In this document: positions 1-8,153 of the stretch, one piece after another
How positions within the stretch are numbered: position 1 is the stretch's first letter
Layout of the letters: every line of letters starts with the position of its first letter
Source: Endozoicomonas sp. NE40
Lineage (GTDB): Bacteria; Pseudomonadota; Gammaproteobacteria; Pseudomonadales; Endozoicomonadaceae
DNA: 64,000 nt
Assembly (NCBI RefSeq): GCF_040549045.1
Contig: NZ_JBEWTB010000002.1
Coordinates: forward strand, 2,201,501 to 2,265,500
Reading direction: 5' to 3'
Notes under the pieces: generated by a model
What the model was told of the DNA's origin: nothing
Seen by the model: only the letters and a program-made list of their open reading frames with translations
Database searches by the model: none
Position numbers and translations under genes: made by a program

Positions 1-811
1 GCCGTTTCATATCAATGCAGTTCAGTGGCAGTTGCCAGATAGCCCCCAGACGCAGCAATGATTGAGTAGCTACCATATAGGCCCGCAGCAAATTCCGCAT
101 ATCACGAATCAGTCGCTCATTGTCTGCCCGTTGTCTGCCAGTCAGGTCTTCAGATCGTTTAGCCAGCCCACGCTTATATTCACTGATAATAAATTGCTTG
201 AGCTTTTCCAGTTCAGAAAGCTCCAGGGTTTTCATATCTTTCTTCTTAACCTTGGGAGCATTCACTTTGGGCTTATGCTTTAGAATCCTTTGATCGTAGA
301 AACACCATCGAAGAAAGACCCGTAGTTGTCTGGCATGGACATTCTGACTGGTGACAGCCATGAGCTTTCCACTCTTACCAGGTAAGGTTTTCAAATGCTT
401 AAGGAACTTAACTTCATGCTCTTTATCGTAATCCCGAACCCGATGATTTTGATTCGCCTGGATGTAATACTTGATCGTGTTCTTGTAGGATTTAACCGTC
501 TCTTCTGATCGATGTATCTTTACTTCATCCAACCAAACCCTACTGGCCTGCTGAACTGTCCAGTTATTCTTAGCCTGCTGTTTCTTCGCTCTCTCTGCTT
601 TCTCGGCCTCACTGGCCCGTTGAATCTTTCTACCCTGTTCCTGATAAAGCTCCATCAGCTTCAGCTGTTTATCCATATCAGACAAATGGCTCAAAGAATC
701 AACAGAACATAGCGTCCGCCGAACACCCCGCCGACCTTTCTCCCAACCGCCCTCTGGTGGGAACTCTCCGACCCATTTATCGCCTCGTTTGGAAAACAGC
801 TTCCTGGACAT
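1..811 (-). CDS. int: Prophage tyrosine-recombinase integrase, C-terminus beyond window edge
   Basis: The minus-strand frame opens with an ATG at 811 and stays open for 270 codons to the window edge, so this is the N-terminal two thirds of the gene. Residues about 84-185 look like the SAM-like core-binding domain of phage integrases. The catalytic domain begins near residue 197 (LELSELEKLKQFI) and includes a box I-like segment with Arg254 in LLRLGAIWQLPL. The later catalytic His, Arg and Tyr lie outside the window. The start overlaps the repressor stop by one base (TAATG), so the two are probably co-translated. An integrase reading outward next to the repressor is the P2 arrangement and places attL shortly left of the window. 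The family call is firm; subfamily is not. Confidence 0.85.
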   Translation of the reverse strand, partial: MSRKLFSKRGDKWVGEFPPEGGWEKGRRGVRRTLCSVDSLSHLSDMDKQLKLMELYQEQGRKIQRASEAEKAERAKKQQAKNNWTVQQASRVWLDEVKIHRSEETVKSYKNTIKYYIQANQNHRVRDYDKEHEVKFLKHLKTLPGKSGKLMAVTSQNVHARQLRVFLRWCFYDQRILKHKPKVNAPKVKKKDMKTLELSELEKLKQFIISEYKRGLAKRSEDLTGRQRADNERLIRDMRNLLRAYMVATQSLLRLGAIWQLPLNCIDMKR

Positions 812-1413
812 TATCGGGCTCCGAACCAGGCAGGTGTGCCAATGATTTCCAGGTCATCCACCTCAACCTCAAAAGGCAGATACTTATCACTGCCCGATCT
901 GACCTCTACACAGCCTTTAGCCGGGTTTAACTGGATGTATCGAAGAAACAGTTGTTCTTCATCCTTAACCCGGATCAGGGCCATTCCGTTTGGTTGCTTG
1001 TTCATTGTGTTGATCACAATGTACGAATCTCTGTGAATAGACGGCTCCATACAATCGCTGGTCTCGTGGTACATCACTGCCTTTTCAACAGGAACCCCCA
1101 AAACATTGACCAGGTAATTACGGTCAAATAGAAACGGGGCTTTAACTTCAAATCCGATGAATGGAATAGCCACATAACCTGACGCATTTTGAATACCACT
1201 CGGATCACCTTTACCGGTGGCCAGCCAGTCAATCGTTACGCCAGCCGCATCAGCAATAGCTGATATCTGCGTCAGCCCGGGACTCTTAATCTCATCACGA
1301 ATGAGCCTTGATTGTTGCGATGGGCTGATGCCTGTCAGCTGCTGTAATGCACTGGAGCCCCCCAGTTTTTTCTGAATGAACTGGACTCTCTCGCCAAGGG
1401 TTTCCATTTGCAT
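811..1413 (-). CDS. Prophage repressor, HTH plus S24 (LexA/CI-like) fold
   Basis: A 200-residue protein with an N-terminal helix-turn-helix (residues about 5-65) and a C-terminal LexA/CI-type domain. The start is placed at 1413 because AAAGGTG lies just upstream; an in-frame ATG at 1431 would add six residues but has no ribosome binding site. The S24 core is recognisable (PFIGFEVKAP, then CMEPSIHRDSYIVI). The position that holds the nucleophile serine in self-cleaving relatives (DSMEP) is Cys121 here. Where the general-base lysine is expected (VKR) the sequence reads LRY. Both catalytic positions therefore look substituted, which suggests a repressor that cannot cleave itself. It probably maintains lysogeny by binding repeats in 1450-1555. 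Function as repressor is inferred from fold and position. Confidence 0.85.
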   Translation of the reverse strand: MQMETLGERVQFIQKKLGGSSALQQLTGISPSQQSRLIRDEIKSPGLTQISAIADAAGVTIDWLATGKGDPSGIQNASGYVAIPFIGFEVKAPFLFDRNYLVNVLGVPVEKAVMYHETSDCMEPSIHRDSYIVINTMNKQPNGMALIRVKDEEQLFLRYIQLNPAKGCVEVRSGSDKYLPFEVEVDDLEIIGTPAWFGAR

Positions 1414-1431
1414 GGCGCTATCACCTTTCAT

Positions 1432-1596
1432 GATTCAAAACTAATACGCGAAAATATTGCAAATAATGTTGACTTTCCCAGTAAAGGGCTTAATCTACAT
1501 ATATGCAATATTAGTGATTATTTGCGATTTTTAATAAATATTAGCAAATATTTTTCCTTAACCGAGAAGTTTTAGCAGAACAGGGATAACAGGGCA
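1432..1596. promoter_or_regulatory. Divergent repressor/early promoter region with operator-like repeats
   Basis: This 165-base AT-rich spacer separates the repressor from the divergent Cox-like gene. Related elements with a GCAATATT/AATATTGC theme recur: aatattgcaaataa (1453-1466), atatgcaatatta (1501-1513), ttatttgcgattt (1518-1530) and the palindrome-like aaatattagcaaatattt (1537-1554). A plus-strand promoter is plausible at TTGACT (1469-1474) and TAATCT (1491-1496), 16 bases apart, so repressor on the flanking repeats would block early transcription. Operator identity is inferred from position and repetition. Confidence 0.6.
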
Positions 1597-1908
1597 ATGA
1601 CAAATAATGAACTATCAGAACTTCTTACCACATTACTGCAACGGCTCAGCCAGGGAGAGAGCATCGATATCCGCCACGACCAGATGTATCCCCTCAAAGT
1701 GGTTCTGGCCCGGCTGGATATATCCAAGCCTACGTTGATGAAAGCCATCCGGTCTGGCGAATTCCCGGAACCAACCGTCGTCTGTGGTCAGGATCGCTGG
1801 CCATCGTATGCCATCAATCAATACCTCTGGAAAAAAACGCCACACATTCAGAAAACAGAAGAACTGCGCCAACAGGCGGCCCAGGCTCTGGCGCAGGAGA
1901 ACTCCTGA
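1597..1908 (+). CDS. AlpA/Cox-like excisionase or regulator
   Basis: A 103-residue protein first in the early operon. Residues about 33-75 match the AlpA/MerR-like winged helix: VVLARLDISKPTLMKAI, then GEFPEP, a conserved tryptophan and a closing YLWKK. Proteins of this type act as excision directionality factors or as repressors of the lysogenic promoter, and the place next to the repressor is that of Cox in P2. The stop overlaps the start of the primase gene (TGATG at 1906-1910), so translation is probably coupled. Whether it acts in excision, transcription or both cannot be read from sequence. Confidence 0.75.
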   Translation: MTNNELSELLTTLLQRLSQGESIDIRHDQMYPLKVVLARLDISKPTLMKAIRSGEFPEPTVVCGQDRWPSYAINQYLWKKTPHIQKTEELRQQAAQALAQENS

Positions 1909-4664
1909 TGCCATACGATCGAGACGCCGAAATCCTTGACGCCCTGATCAATGATCAGAGTTTCAAGTTCAATCAAAAGAATAAGAAGGTGTTGAATCAA
2001 GGTATATGCCCGGACTGCAATCGAAACTCAGTCTGGGTAAAACGGGATAAGCCAGGTCGCGTTTACTGTGACCATCAGACCAGCTGCGGTTACACCGAAA
2101 CCACCAAAGAACTCTACCCTGATCTGTTTGAAAACTACTCTGATCGATGCCCGGCCACTCCCGAAGACCCCAGGGCAACCGCACGGGCTTATCTGGAAGA
2201 CCGTGGATTCAATAGCGGCATTATTGTCGACTGGTACGACCAAGGTTGTATGCAATGCTATGGCCTGTATGCACCCACCGTCCGCATACCACTCTGGGGA
2301 AACCTGTTTGAAGAACGGATTATTGATAAAAAGCACGTTCAGAAAATAGGACGCAAAAGTAATTTCTCTTCCAAGGAAGACAAGACCGACAAGCACTGGG
2401 AACCCCCAGGATTCAAGCTTGAAGAAAACGACAGCTGTGTGATTACAGAAGGTGCATTCGATGCCTGGGTGTTCTACCACCTGAAACATTTTGAAGTGGC
2501 TGATTACAAAGCGGTGTCATCCTTTGGCAGTGGCAACCTGCCCAGAAATCTGATCAAAGAAAACGCAGGAAAAAACATTCTCTGGATACTCGCCTACGAC
2601 AATGACGAAGCGGGCCTGAAAGCACTGCCGGGTCACATCCGGTTTATTGAAGAACTGGGCGAGCGTTACCAGGTCATGCTCTGCCAACCAGGTATGGACT
2701 GGAACGATGTTTACAAAAAGAAAGATGAAGACGGTCATTCAACACTCACCAGGGAATACCTGAACGACTGTCTCTGGCGTGGTCGTGTGGCTACTTCAAA
2801 AGAAGTCGGTGAACTCGCCTTCTGGAAATGGCTAAAGTCTAAATCTTCTCGTCTGGTTGTTGAATTTGGTGACGCCTTGTGGCGTTTCAAGATGAATGAC
2901 AAGACCACTGAAGAATTCAAGGCATACCATGGGCAGGATAGCGACTCCCACTTCTGGATCGATCCAAAAGCCAATGTTACCGAAGCCATTAAAGTGTTCA
3001 GTGGCTATTCCGGAACCCCTGCCAAAATCAGCCCGGTATTACCCAAATTTCTCTATCTGGAGAAAGACTCCATCACAAGGGAACAGTGGTATGTCTTCCG
3101 CACCTCATTTTCCAACGGCAGCCGCCCGGAACTGATTTCCCTGACCAGTAGTGACCTGAAATCGCCGGGCGCATTCAGCGAGGCATTAAAAGCCAACACC
3201 CCCGGTGGACGCTTTACCGGTGACACCGTGGATATGGAGATTCTGGAGAAACGCTGGTTCGACTATGGCATCAGCACAGTAAGAACCTTGTCATTTATTG
3301 GCTATGACCGTGAAACCGGCATCTACGTTTTTACAGGGGAAGAAAACCCGAACAACCCCAACATGCCAAAAGACTTTGGCTTCTATAACAACCGGATGAT
3401 CAAGGCCAACAAAATGGGCTTTATCACAGCCGGTAATCTCCGCATCAAAAGCAACAAAACCAGCCTCAACCTCTGCCGGGCCAACGGCAAATGGACCCCG
3501 GACTGGCTGCCACTGTTTCAGAAGGTATTCACCGATAACGGGCTGGCAGCTATGGCCTGGTGGTTGGGTACTCTCTTCTCAGAACAGATCAGGAATGAGT
3601 TTAAGTCCTGGCCTTTTGCCGAGTTCAGAGGTAAAGCCGGTGCAGGTAAGTCAGCCCTGCTGATTTTCTTATGGCGATTACTGGGCAGAGCGAACTATGA
3701 AGGAGACAGCCCCCAGAGTGGTTCCGATGTAGGTAGTGCAAGGGGTATGGCCGAGGCGGCCAATTTCCCCTACGTTCTGCTCGAAGGCGACGCCTCAAAG
3801 CAGTTCAACATTGAGTTATTAAAACCACTCACAGAAGGCGGGATACTTCGTCGGACAGGCATCAAGAACAGAGGTACGGATACGGACGTTATTACCTTCA
3901 AAGGTGGACTCTGTTTCGCCCATAACGATCCGATTGAAGCATCAGAAGCCATCATGTCTCGCCTTTTTTCTCTGTACTTCACACGAGACCATCAGATCTC
4001 CGGGCAGTCGGATTACTGGTTCCGTGAACTGATGGCCATGCAGGCCGAGGACCTATGCGCATGGCGTGACATAGCACTCAGTAATGAAACCACCATCCTG
4101 ACCAAATTCCGCAATGAGTTTGCCCGGCTGGAGGTCGAATACAAATCCCGCGACAGCTCCATGCGTATCCGGATCGCCGAGTTCCACGCCATGGTGGCAG
4201 CCTTCGCCAACTGCCTGCCCATCATTTTCGGTACCAGATATCTGACTAAAGCCGTACTTATGCGGCTGGAAGAGTTTATCTGGAGCCGTGCGGTTGATCG
4301 GGAAAAGAGGCTGCGCAAAGACCACCCGCTCGTCGAGCAGTTCTGGGAATACTACGAGCACCTGAATGTTGGCCACAGTGCCGGCTACTCACAGAGCATT
4401 CAGACCGAACGGCTAAACCATTCAATCCCGGACGAATACATCGCTATCAACCTCACAGAGTTTGAAGCCACCTGTAAATCCGCAAGATTGGAAGGTCTCA
4501 GAATGCGAGAGCTGAAACCGCTGTTAAAAGCCTGTCAAAAGCACCCGTTTGTGGCCACCAAGAACGTGAAAAGCAAAATCAAACCCATGAAGCCAGACGG
4601 GACATCAGACACCGCTTACTGCTGGGTTTTCCAGAAGAAACCAAATAAGGGCAAGAAAAAATAA
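1908..4664 (+). CDS. Phage replication primase-helicase (zinc finger, Toprim, P-loop ATPase)
   Basis: A 918-residue replication protein. A zinc-ribbon formed by Cys34, Cys37, Cys54 and Cys60 reads template DNA in related primases. A Toprim core follows, with VITEG at 178-182 and YDNDEAG around Asp231/Asp233, the metal-binding residues. The helicase-like part has a Walker A GKAGAGKS at 575-582 and a Walker B-like VLLEGD at 623-628. Residues from about 805 form a separate C-terminal domain (HPLVEQFWEYYEHL to YCWVFQKK) that reappears as a stand-alone protein at 6209-6715. The protein probably primes and unwinds phage DNA. P2 itself uses the rolling-circle initiator gpA instead, so this replication module differs from its head and tail relatives. 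Confidence 0.85.
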   Translation: MPYDRDAEILDALINDQSFKFNQKNKKVLNQGICPDCNRNSVWVKRDKPGRVYCDHQTSCGYTETTKELYPDLFENYSDRCPATPEDPRATARAYLEDRGFNSGIIVDWYDQGCMQCYGLYAPTVRIPLWGNLFEERIIDKKHVQKIGRKSNFSSKEDKTDKHWEPPGFKLEENDSCVITEGAFDAWVFYHLKHFEVADYKAVSSFGSGNLPRNLIKENAGKNILWILAYDNDEAGLKALPGHIRFIEELGERYQVMLCQPGMDWNDVYKKKDEDGHSTLTREYLNDCLWRGRVATSKEVGELAFWKWLKSKSSRLVVEFGDALWRFKMNDKTTEEFKAYHGQDSDSHFWIDPKANVTEAIKVFSGYSGTPAKISPVLPKFLYLEKDSITREQWYVFRTSFSNGSRPELISLTSSDLKSPGAFSEALKANTPGGRFTGDTVDMEILEKRWFDYGISTVRTLSFIGYDRETGIYVFTGEENPNNPNMPKDFGFYNNRMIKANKMGFITAGNLRIKSNKTSLNLCRANGKWTPDWLPLFQKVFTDNGLAAMAWWLGTLFSEQIRNEFKSWPFAEFRGKAGAGKSALLIFLWRLLGRANYEGDSPQSGSDVGSARGMAEAANFPYVLLEGDASKQFNIELLKPLTEGGILRRTGIKNRGTDTDVITFKGGLCFAHNDPIEASEAIMSRLFSLYFTRDHQISGQSDYWFRELMAMQAEDLCAWRDIALSNETTILTKFRNEFARLEVEYKSRDSSMRIRIAEFHAMVAAFANCLPIIFGTRYLTKAVLMRLEEFIWSRAVDREKRLRKDHPLVEQFWEYYEHLNVGHSAGYSQSIQTERLNHSIPDEYIAINLTEFEATCKSARLEGLRMRELKPLLKACQKHPFVATKNVKSKIKPMKPDGTSDTAYCWVFQKKPNKGKKK

Positions 4665-5015
4665 CAACACTCGCGACACCGTATGTCCGACAGGAACCGC
4701 ACTGACCGCACCAAGGCAAAAGGAAGGCAAAAAAAACAATGAATACAAAGAGATACAAGAAAACAGTAACCCGCACTTTTTGCGCACTTTTTACGAACCC
4801 GATTGATAACCGAGGTGCGAAAAAAACGAACCAGAATAGAACTGTAAAAATCAATAAAAACAACCTCTTACCAGCTCCGGTGAACTTTGGTGCGGTTAGC
4901 CACTTCACCACCAGACCCGCGAAACATCTGGGCTACAGCCTTATTCAGTCCCCCGGTGCGGTAAATGCGGAAACCTCAGCACATACCCTCGCTTTCTGTG
5001 AATAAGGAGACAGTC
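4665..5015. other. Intergenic stretch, no supported gene
   Basis: An 88-codon plus-strand frame opens at 4739, but its composition (KKTVTRTFCALF, many Asn/Lys/Pro) looks non-coding, it resembles nothing I know and it lacks a convincing ribosome binding site. The region has A-rich runs at 4645-4665 and 4725-4765. A clear ribosome binding site for the next gene appears only at 5003-5008. Confidence 0.4.
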
Positions 5016-5345
5016 ATGAGCCACAACATCACCAGAGAACAGCGCCCCCAACTGGAACAGCAGCGACGGGAATCACTGGCCAGGCACCTGATCCACAGCA
5101 AGCCCAAGCATCAGCAGATGTACCTGAAAAGTCTGAAGTCCGACACCTTGCGGGAAGAACTGCGGGAACTGATGAAACAGGAGCTGGCGAAAGAAATCGC
5201 GCTGATGGATACCCATCTGCGCAACCTGAGACTGTCCCGACTGAAGGATCGATGCAGCCATAAAGAATTCGACAGCAGCTTCTTCCGGGACATTCAGAAC
5301 AGGGTCGACACCCTGCTGGCCAGTAAAGAGACCGGAGTCGCCTGA
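5016..5345 (+). CDS. Small helical prophage early protein, unknown function
   Basis: A 109-residue, highly charged protein. The start is set at 5016 because AAGGAG lies at 5003-5008; an in-frame ATG at 4965 has none. Almost the whole chain looks helical and amphipathic (LREELRELMKQELAKEIAL), which suggests a coiled coil. It has no motif I can assign. The stop overlaps the next start (TGATGG at 5343-5348). Confidence 0.6.
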   Translation: MSHNITREQRPQLEQQRRESLARHLIHSKPKHQQMYLKSLKSDTLREELRELMKQELAKEIALMDTHLRNLRLSRLKDRCSHKEFDSSFFRDIQNRVDTLLASKETGVA

Positions 5346-5663
5346 TGGAGTACACCACCCTGAACCGGCTGGCCCGTCGTTACCCGACACTGGATCTGCA
5401 ATCCCTGCAGATACTGGCCCTGGTCGCAGATTGGCAGGGCGTCACCATGGCCGACCTGGCGGAAGAACTGGACACCACTCACCACTACTACATACATCCA
5501 GTTCCATGTCTCCATGCTGGCCCGGGGCAAAAAAGGACGCGAGAAAAAAGGCATGAATTTGCTGCTGGTTGAAGACGACATGTTCGACAAGCGGCGCAAG
5601 AACCTGAAGCTCACCGAAGCAGGCGAGCGGGTAATCAAGGCAATAAAGCCACTTTTGAAATAA
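5345..5663 (+). pseudogene. Winged-helix (MarR-like) early gene broken by a 4-bp duplication
   Basis: The first frame from 5345 encodes LQILALVADWQGVTMADLAEEL, a typical MarR/winged-helix start, then runs into unlike sequence and stops at 5572. From 5496 the frame shifted by one base encodes IQFHVSMLARGKKG, then LKLTEAGERVIKAI, the usual end of such a domain, to a stop at 5661-5663. The break coincides with a tandem ACAT-ACAT at 5490-5497. Removing one ACAT joins the halves into one protein of about 104 residues. The gene is most likely inactivated, unless slippage restores it. It probably encoded a small DNA-binding regulator. Confidence 0.75.
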
Positions 5664-5684
5664 GAACTAAGTGAGGTAAACAAG

Positions 5685-6185
5685 ATGTCAGCAATACGTT
5701 ATTACCGCTGCGATAACCCTGAAATTCTATCTGTATTTGATCAGGTACAGGATGAAAGAAGTCAGCTTCAGAAAAAAGGAGCTGAGTTGGCTGAAGCTGT
5801 AACAGCGATTACAGGTGAACCATGCAAAGTAATGTTCAATGCAAATCTGCATGAATGGACAGTAGCTGGAGTTCGTTTTGAAAAATTCACTAAAGCATTG
5901 CAGGCCGATTTTTGCAAGCCAATGAAAAGTGGAAGTTTTATTACACGGCCAAAAGTAAAAGCTGATCCGGAAATAAAAGAACTTTTCAAAGACCTGCCAA
6001 TAGTAGACAGAAACAAATGCTGGGAAGCACTGGGTACCGACTGGGGAAACTTATTGTTCACCCCGATTGGTTATGCCCATAAAAAAGGTGAATTCCTCTA
6101 TATCGAATGTTCGTTAGATCTGACTGAAAGACTCACCGAAATCACAGGTGGTGAATATCAGCAGATTGAAAAACAAACTCAATAA
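5685..6185 (+). CDS. Conserved-looking prophage early protein, unknown function
   Basis: A 166-residue soluble protein with GTG AGG-like spacing (AAGTGAGG) upstream of the ATG. It begins MSAIRYYRCDNPEILSVFDQV and has no transmembrane segment or recognised catalytic motif. Local base composition is more AT-rich than in the primase gene. It is followed 23 bases later by the zinc-finger protein gene and precedes it in the same operon. I do not recognise the family. Confidence 0.6.
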   Translation: MSAIRYYRCDNPEILSVFDQVQDERSQLQKKGAELAEAVTAITGEPCKVMFNANLHEWTVAGVRFEKFTKALQADFCKPMKSGSFITRPKVKADPEIKELFKDLPIVDRNKCWEALGTDWGNLLFTPIGYAHKKGEFLYIECSLDLTERLTEITGGEYQQIEKQTQ

Positions 6186-6208
6186 CAATAAACCAACAGG
6201 TGAAATAC

Positions 6209-6715
6209 ATGAAAACAAAACGAGTCACTATTCCAGCATGTGAAGAACACTGTGGCCAAATGGCGGTGAATGTAGAGCTTGAATGGAAATGCCCTGCCTG
6301 CGGTGGCCCCAGGGGTGAGGTTTATCAAACCCTGAGTTTTGACGGAAGTCGGCGTTTAGGTTGTGACGGCTGGGTAAACCCTTGTGGTCATGTTGATAAG
6401 TACAGCGCAGTCAGAAAAGAAGCCGTTGAACGCCAGGCTGTTGAAGAGCATCCACTGATTAAACAGTTTTGGGATTCCTTGATTCATGTTTTGAAAACTT
6501 ATCCGGCATTAAATCATTCAAAACACCCTGAAGAAATTGCATTCAATATGAACGAAGTTAATAAGGTATTTCTGGTGGCGCAGGTTGCACATGTCAACTT
6601 TTATGAGCTGCGTAAACTTCTACCGGAAAGTAAATCCCGTCGATTTCTGCGCAAGGCAACTATCAAAAGTATTCAAACAAATAGATCCATTCATTGCTGG
6701 ATCTTTGAAGACTAA
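6209..6715 (+). CDS. Zinc-finger protein carrying a stand-alone copy of the primase C-terminal domain
   Basis: A 168-residue protein; the ATG at 6209 is preferred over a GTG at 6200 because ACAGG sits 8-9 bases upstream. The N-terminal 70 residues hold a probable metal site (CPACGG, then CDGWVNPCGH). Residues about 78-168 parallel the end of the primase-helicase (its residues about 805-918) point for point. Shared landmarks are HPLIKQFWDS vs HPLVEQFWEY, LNHS in both, EIAFNMNEV vs YIAINLTEF, LRKLLP vs LKPLLK and IHCWIFED vs AYCWVFQK. The repeated domain may be a protein- or DNA-contact module, with this protein an accessory or competitor of the replication enzyme. The role is inferred only. 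Confidence 0.65.
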   Translation: MKTKRVTIPACEEHCGQMAVNVELEWKCPACGGPRGEVYQTLSFDGSRRLGCDGWVNPCGHVDKYSAVRKEAVERQAVEEHPLIKQFWDSLIHVLKTYPALNHSKHPEEIAFNMNEVNKVFLVAQVAHVNFYELRKLLPESKSRRFLRKATIKSIQTNRSIHCWIFED

Positions 6716-6739
6716 TTAATAACAACAAGGAGCAATAGC

Positions 6740-7006
6740 ATGACTATTCCAAATTCTGTAATGAACTCGTTAACCGAAGCCTTTCAACCTCCTGAGCGCA
6801 CAGTGGAAGAATACGCCGAAGCAGTAACCACGCTCTACAACATAGCTCGGTTCGTCACATCCAGCGGACGCTGTGCCGCACAACTACTGCTGAGTGGTTT
6901 CAATGGCGACAACTGGCAACTGGATATCACCGATCTGATACTGCTGGATCGCGCCAATTTCAAAACCGCCATGACCTATCTGGAGTGCCGAACCCACTTT
7001 GGGTGA
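6740..7006 (+). CDS. Small prophage protein (DUF7673-like)
   Basis: An 88-residue protein with a good ribosome binding site (AAGGAG at 6728-6733). The core (TLYNIARFVTSSGRCAAQLLLSGFNG, then DITDLILLDRANF) resembles small proteins annotated DUF7673 in phages and plasmids; I am moderately sure of this. Function is unknown. Its end overlaps the next start at 6999. Confidence 0.6.
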   Translation: MTIPNSVMNSLTEAFQPPERTVEEYAEAVTTLYNIARFVTSSGRCAAQLLLSGFNGDNWQLDITDLILLDRANFKTAMTYLECRTHFG

Positions 7007-7220
7007 GCCACAAGAACGCATCGAGAACGGTTATGAAAAGTTTCAGGAACTCCAGAAAATCTGGAGCAAATTGCACGTTGATAACATGTGGAAGGATGAG
7101 TGTCCAAAGTGTTTCGGCGATGGTGAAGTCCTCGTTAACCCGGAGGGTGACGACTACAGCACAAAACCCTGCACATGCTGTGGCGGAGATGGTCAGATTG
7201 CCCACATGGGAAATTTTTGA
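6999..7220 (+). CDS. Small DnaJ-type zinc-ribbon protein
   Basis: A 73-residue protein starting with TTG at 6999, inside the end of the previous gene. Two CxxCxGxG-like knuckles (CPKCFGDGE and CTCCGGDGQ) are the signature of the DnaJ/zinc-ribbon fold and bind one zinc ion. It lacks a J domain, so it is not a chaperone on this evidence and may be a nucleic-acid or protein adaptor. The stop overlaps the next start (TGATG at 7218-7222). Confidence 0.65.
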   Translation: MGEPQERIENGYEKFQELQKIWSKLHVDNMWKDECPKCFGDGEVLVNPEGDDYSTKPCTCCGGDGQIAHMGNF

Positions 7221-7489
7221 TGAACACCGATTTTATCCACGCCGCAGGTCGCAACCCGCAAATGCGTCAGCAGGCCAGAGCCGAGATCGATCAGCTCACT
7301 GAGGCATTCCTGAATCAGGGTGGTCAGATTGAAGAGATCCCCGCTGGGGTCTGCAAAGACAATATGGATAAGCAGAACCGGGCATCCACTGGCACCGCCA
7401 GACTTAACCGCAAACAGAAGGAGGCATTAAAAAAGAAAAGGGAAAGGAAAGCAGTCGGGGCGGCCACCCCGACCGAGTCAAACCAATAA
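7220..7489 (+). CDS. Small basic prophage protein, unknown function
   Basis: An 89-residue protein translationally coupled to the zinc-ribbon gene. The N-terminal half looks helical (ARAEIDQLTEAFLNQGGQIEEIPAG) and ends in a very basic tail (NRKQKEALKKKRERKA). Similar short proteins with an 'IEEIPAG' segment are common in phage early regions, without known function. Confidence 0.6.
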   Translation: MNTDFIHAAGRNPQMRQQARAEIDQLTEAFLNQGGQIEEIPAGVCKDNMDKQNRASTGTARLNRKQKEALKKKRERKAVGAATPTESNQ

Positions 7490-7520
7490 CAACAACCGTC
7501 ATCATCAATGGAGACTGACC

Positions 7521-7682
7521 ATGAATGATTTTAACGACCAGCTGTTTTTCCATTATCAGCGCCGACTCCGCATTAAGAATAACAGAAATCGTCAACCGCT
7601 GTGGCGATTTATCTGCCGTCAGAGTACAGGGCAAGTGCAAAAGAACAGCAAGGGTTTAGCACTGAAATCGGGGGAATTATGA
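7521..7682 (+). CDS. Very small basic prophage ORF
   Basis: A 53-codon frame (MNDFNDQLFFHYQRRLRIKN at its start) with GGAG at 7510-7513 and an ATGA overlap with the next start at 7679. The spacing, the overlap and the same strand make it a likely coupled gene, although no homolog is recognised. It is rich in Arg and Gln. Confidence 0.45.
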   Translation: MNDFNDQLFFHYQRRLRIKNNRNRQPLWRFICRQSTGQVQKNSKGLALKSGEL

Positions 7683-7912
7683 CCGTAGAAAACAACATCG
7701 ACCTGATGCTGATGCAGGTTATCCAGATGCACCTGACCAAGTACGGGCCAGACGCCACCATAAAACAACTGGGGGAACGGATGATCGGGCTGGCCCAGGC
7801 ACAAAAACAGAACAAGGTTCAGGTGGTTTCACCAGCAGGTACCGCCATGGTCGTGGTTCATGAGCGCAGCCCACTGGCTGAACTGATACTGCGTCTTAAT
7901 CAAGCAGGTTAA
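7679..7912 (+). CDS. Small prophage protein, unknown function
   Basis: A 77-residue protein; the start at 7679 has GGGGGA at 7670-7675 and overlaps the preceding stop. A longer in-frame reading from 7601 has no ribosome binding site. The chain is two predicted helices followed by a short beta-like end (VVSPAGTAMVVVHERSP). No family is recognised. Confidence 0.55.
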   Translation: MTVENNIDLMLMQVIQMHLTKYGPDATIKQLGERMIGLAQAQKQNKVQVVSPAGTAMVVVHERSPLAELILRLNQAG

Positions 7913-7945
7913 GGGCCGGGCGGGGAAACCTGCCCGGATAACAGA

Positions 7946-8119
7946 ATGATGGATACAAACGACAAAGCCCGGCTGGAACTTAACCTGGAACTTAAAGCCC
8001 TGCGCAGATCCAGACCAAAAACACCCGGGCAGCACCGGGAACTTAGAGAACGAATTGAAACCATTGGCTTTTTATTGGGGCTGATTGAAAGGGGAGAGGA
8101 ATTAGAAAATCAGGCTTAA
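7946..8119 (+). CDS. Very small charged helical prophage ORF
   Basis: A 57-codon frame starting with two ATG codons at 7946. The protein (LELNLELKALRRSRPKTPG, then RERIETIGFLLGLIERGEEL) is strongly amphipathic and repetitive in Leu/Glu, consistent with a real small helical protein. It fills the gap between two better supported genes. No family is recognised. Confidence 0.45.
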   Translation: MMDTNDKARLELNLELKALRRSRPKTPGQHRELRERIETIGFLLGLIERGEELENQA

Positions 8120-8153
8120 AAAACTTCAAAATTACAAACAGGAACCTACAACA

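Noticed and set aside
4739..5005. An 88-codon frame between primase and the next gene
   Set aside because: No ribosome binding site, biased composition and no family; treated as noncoding.
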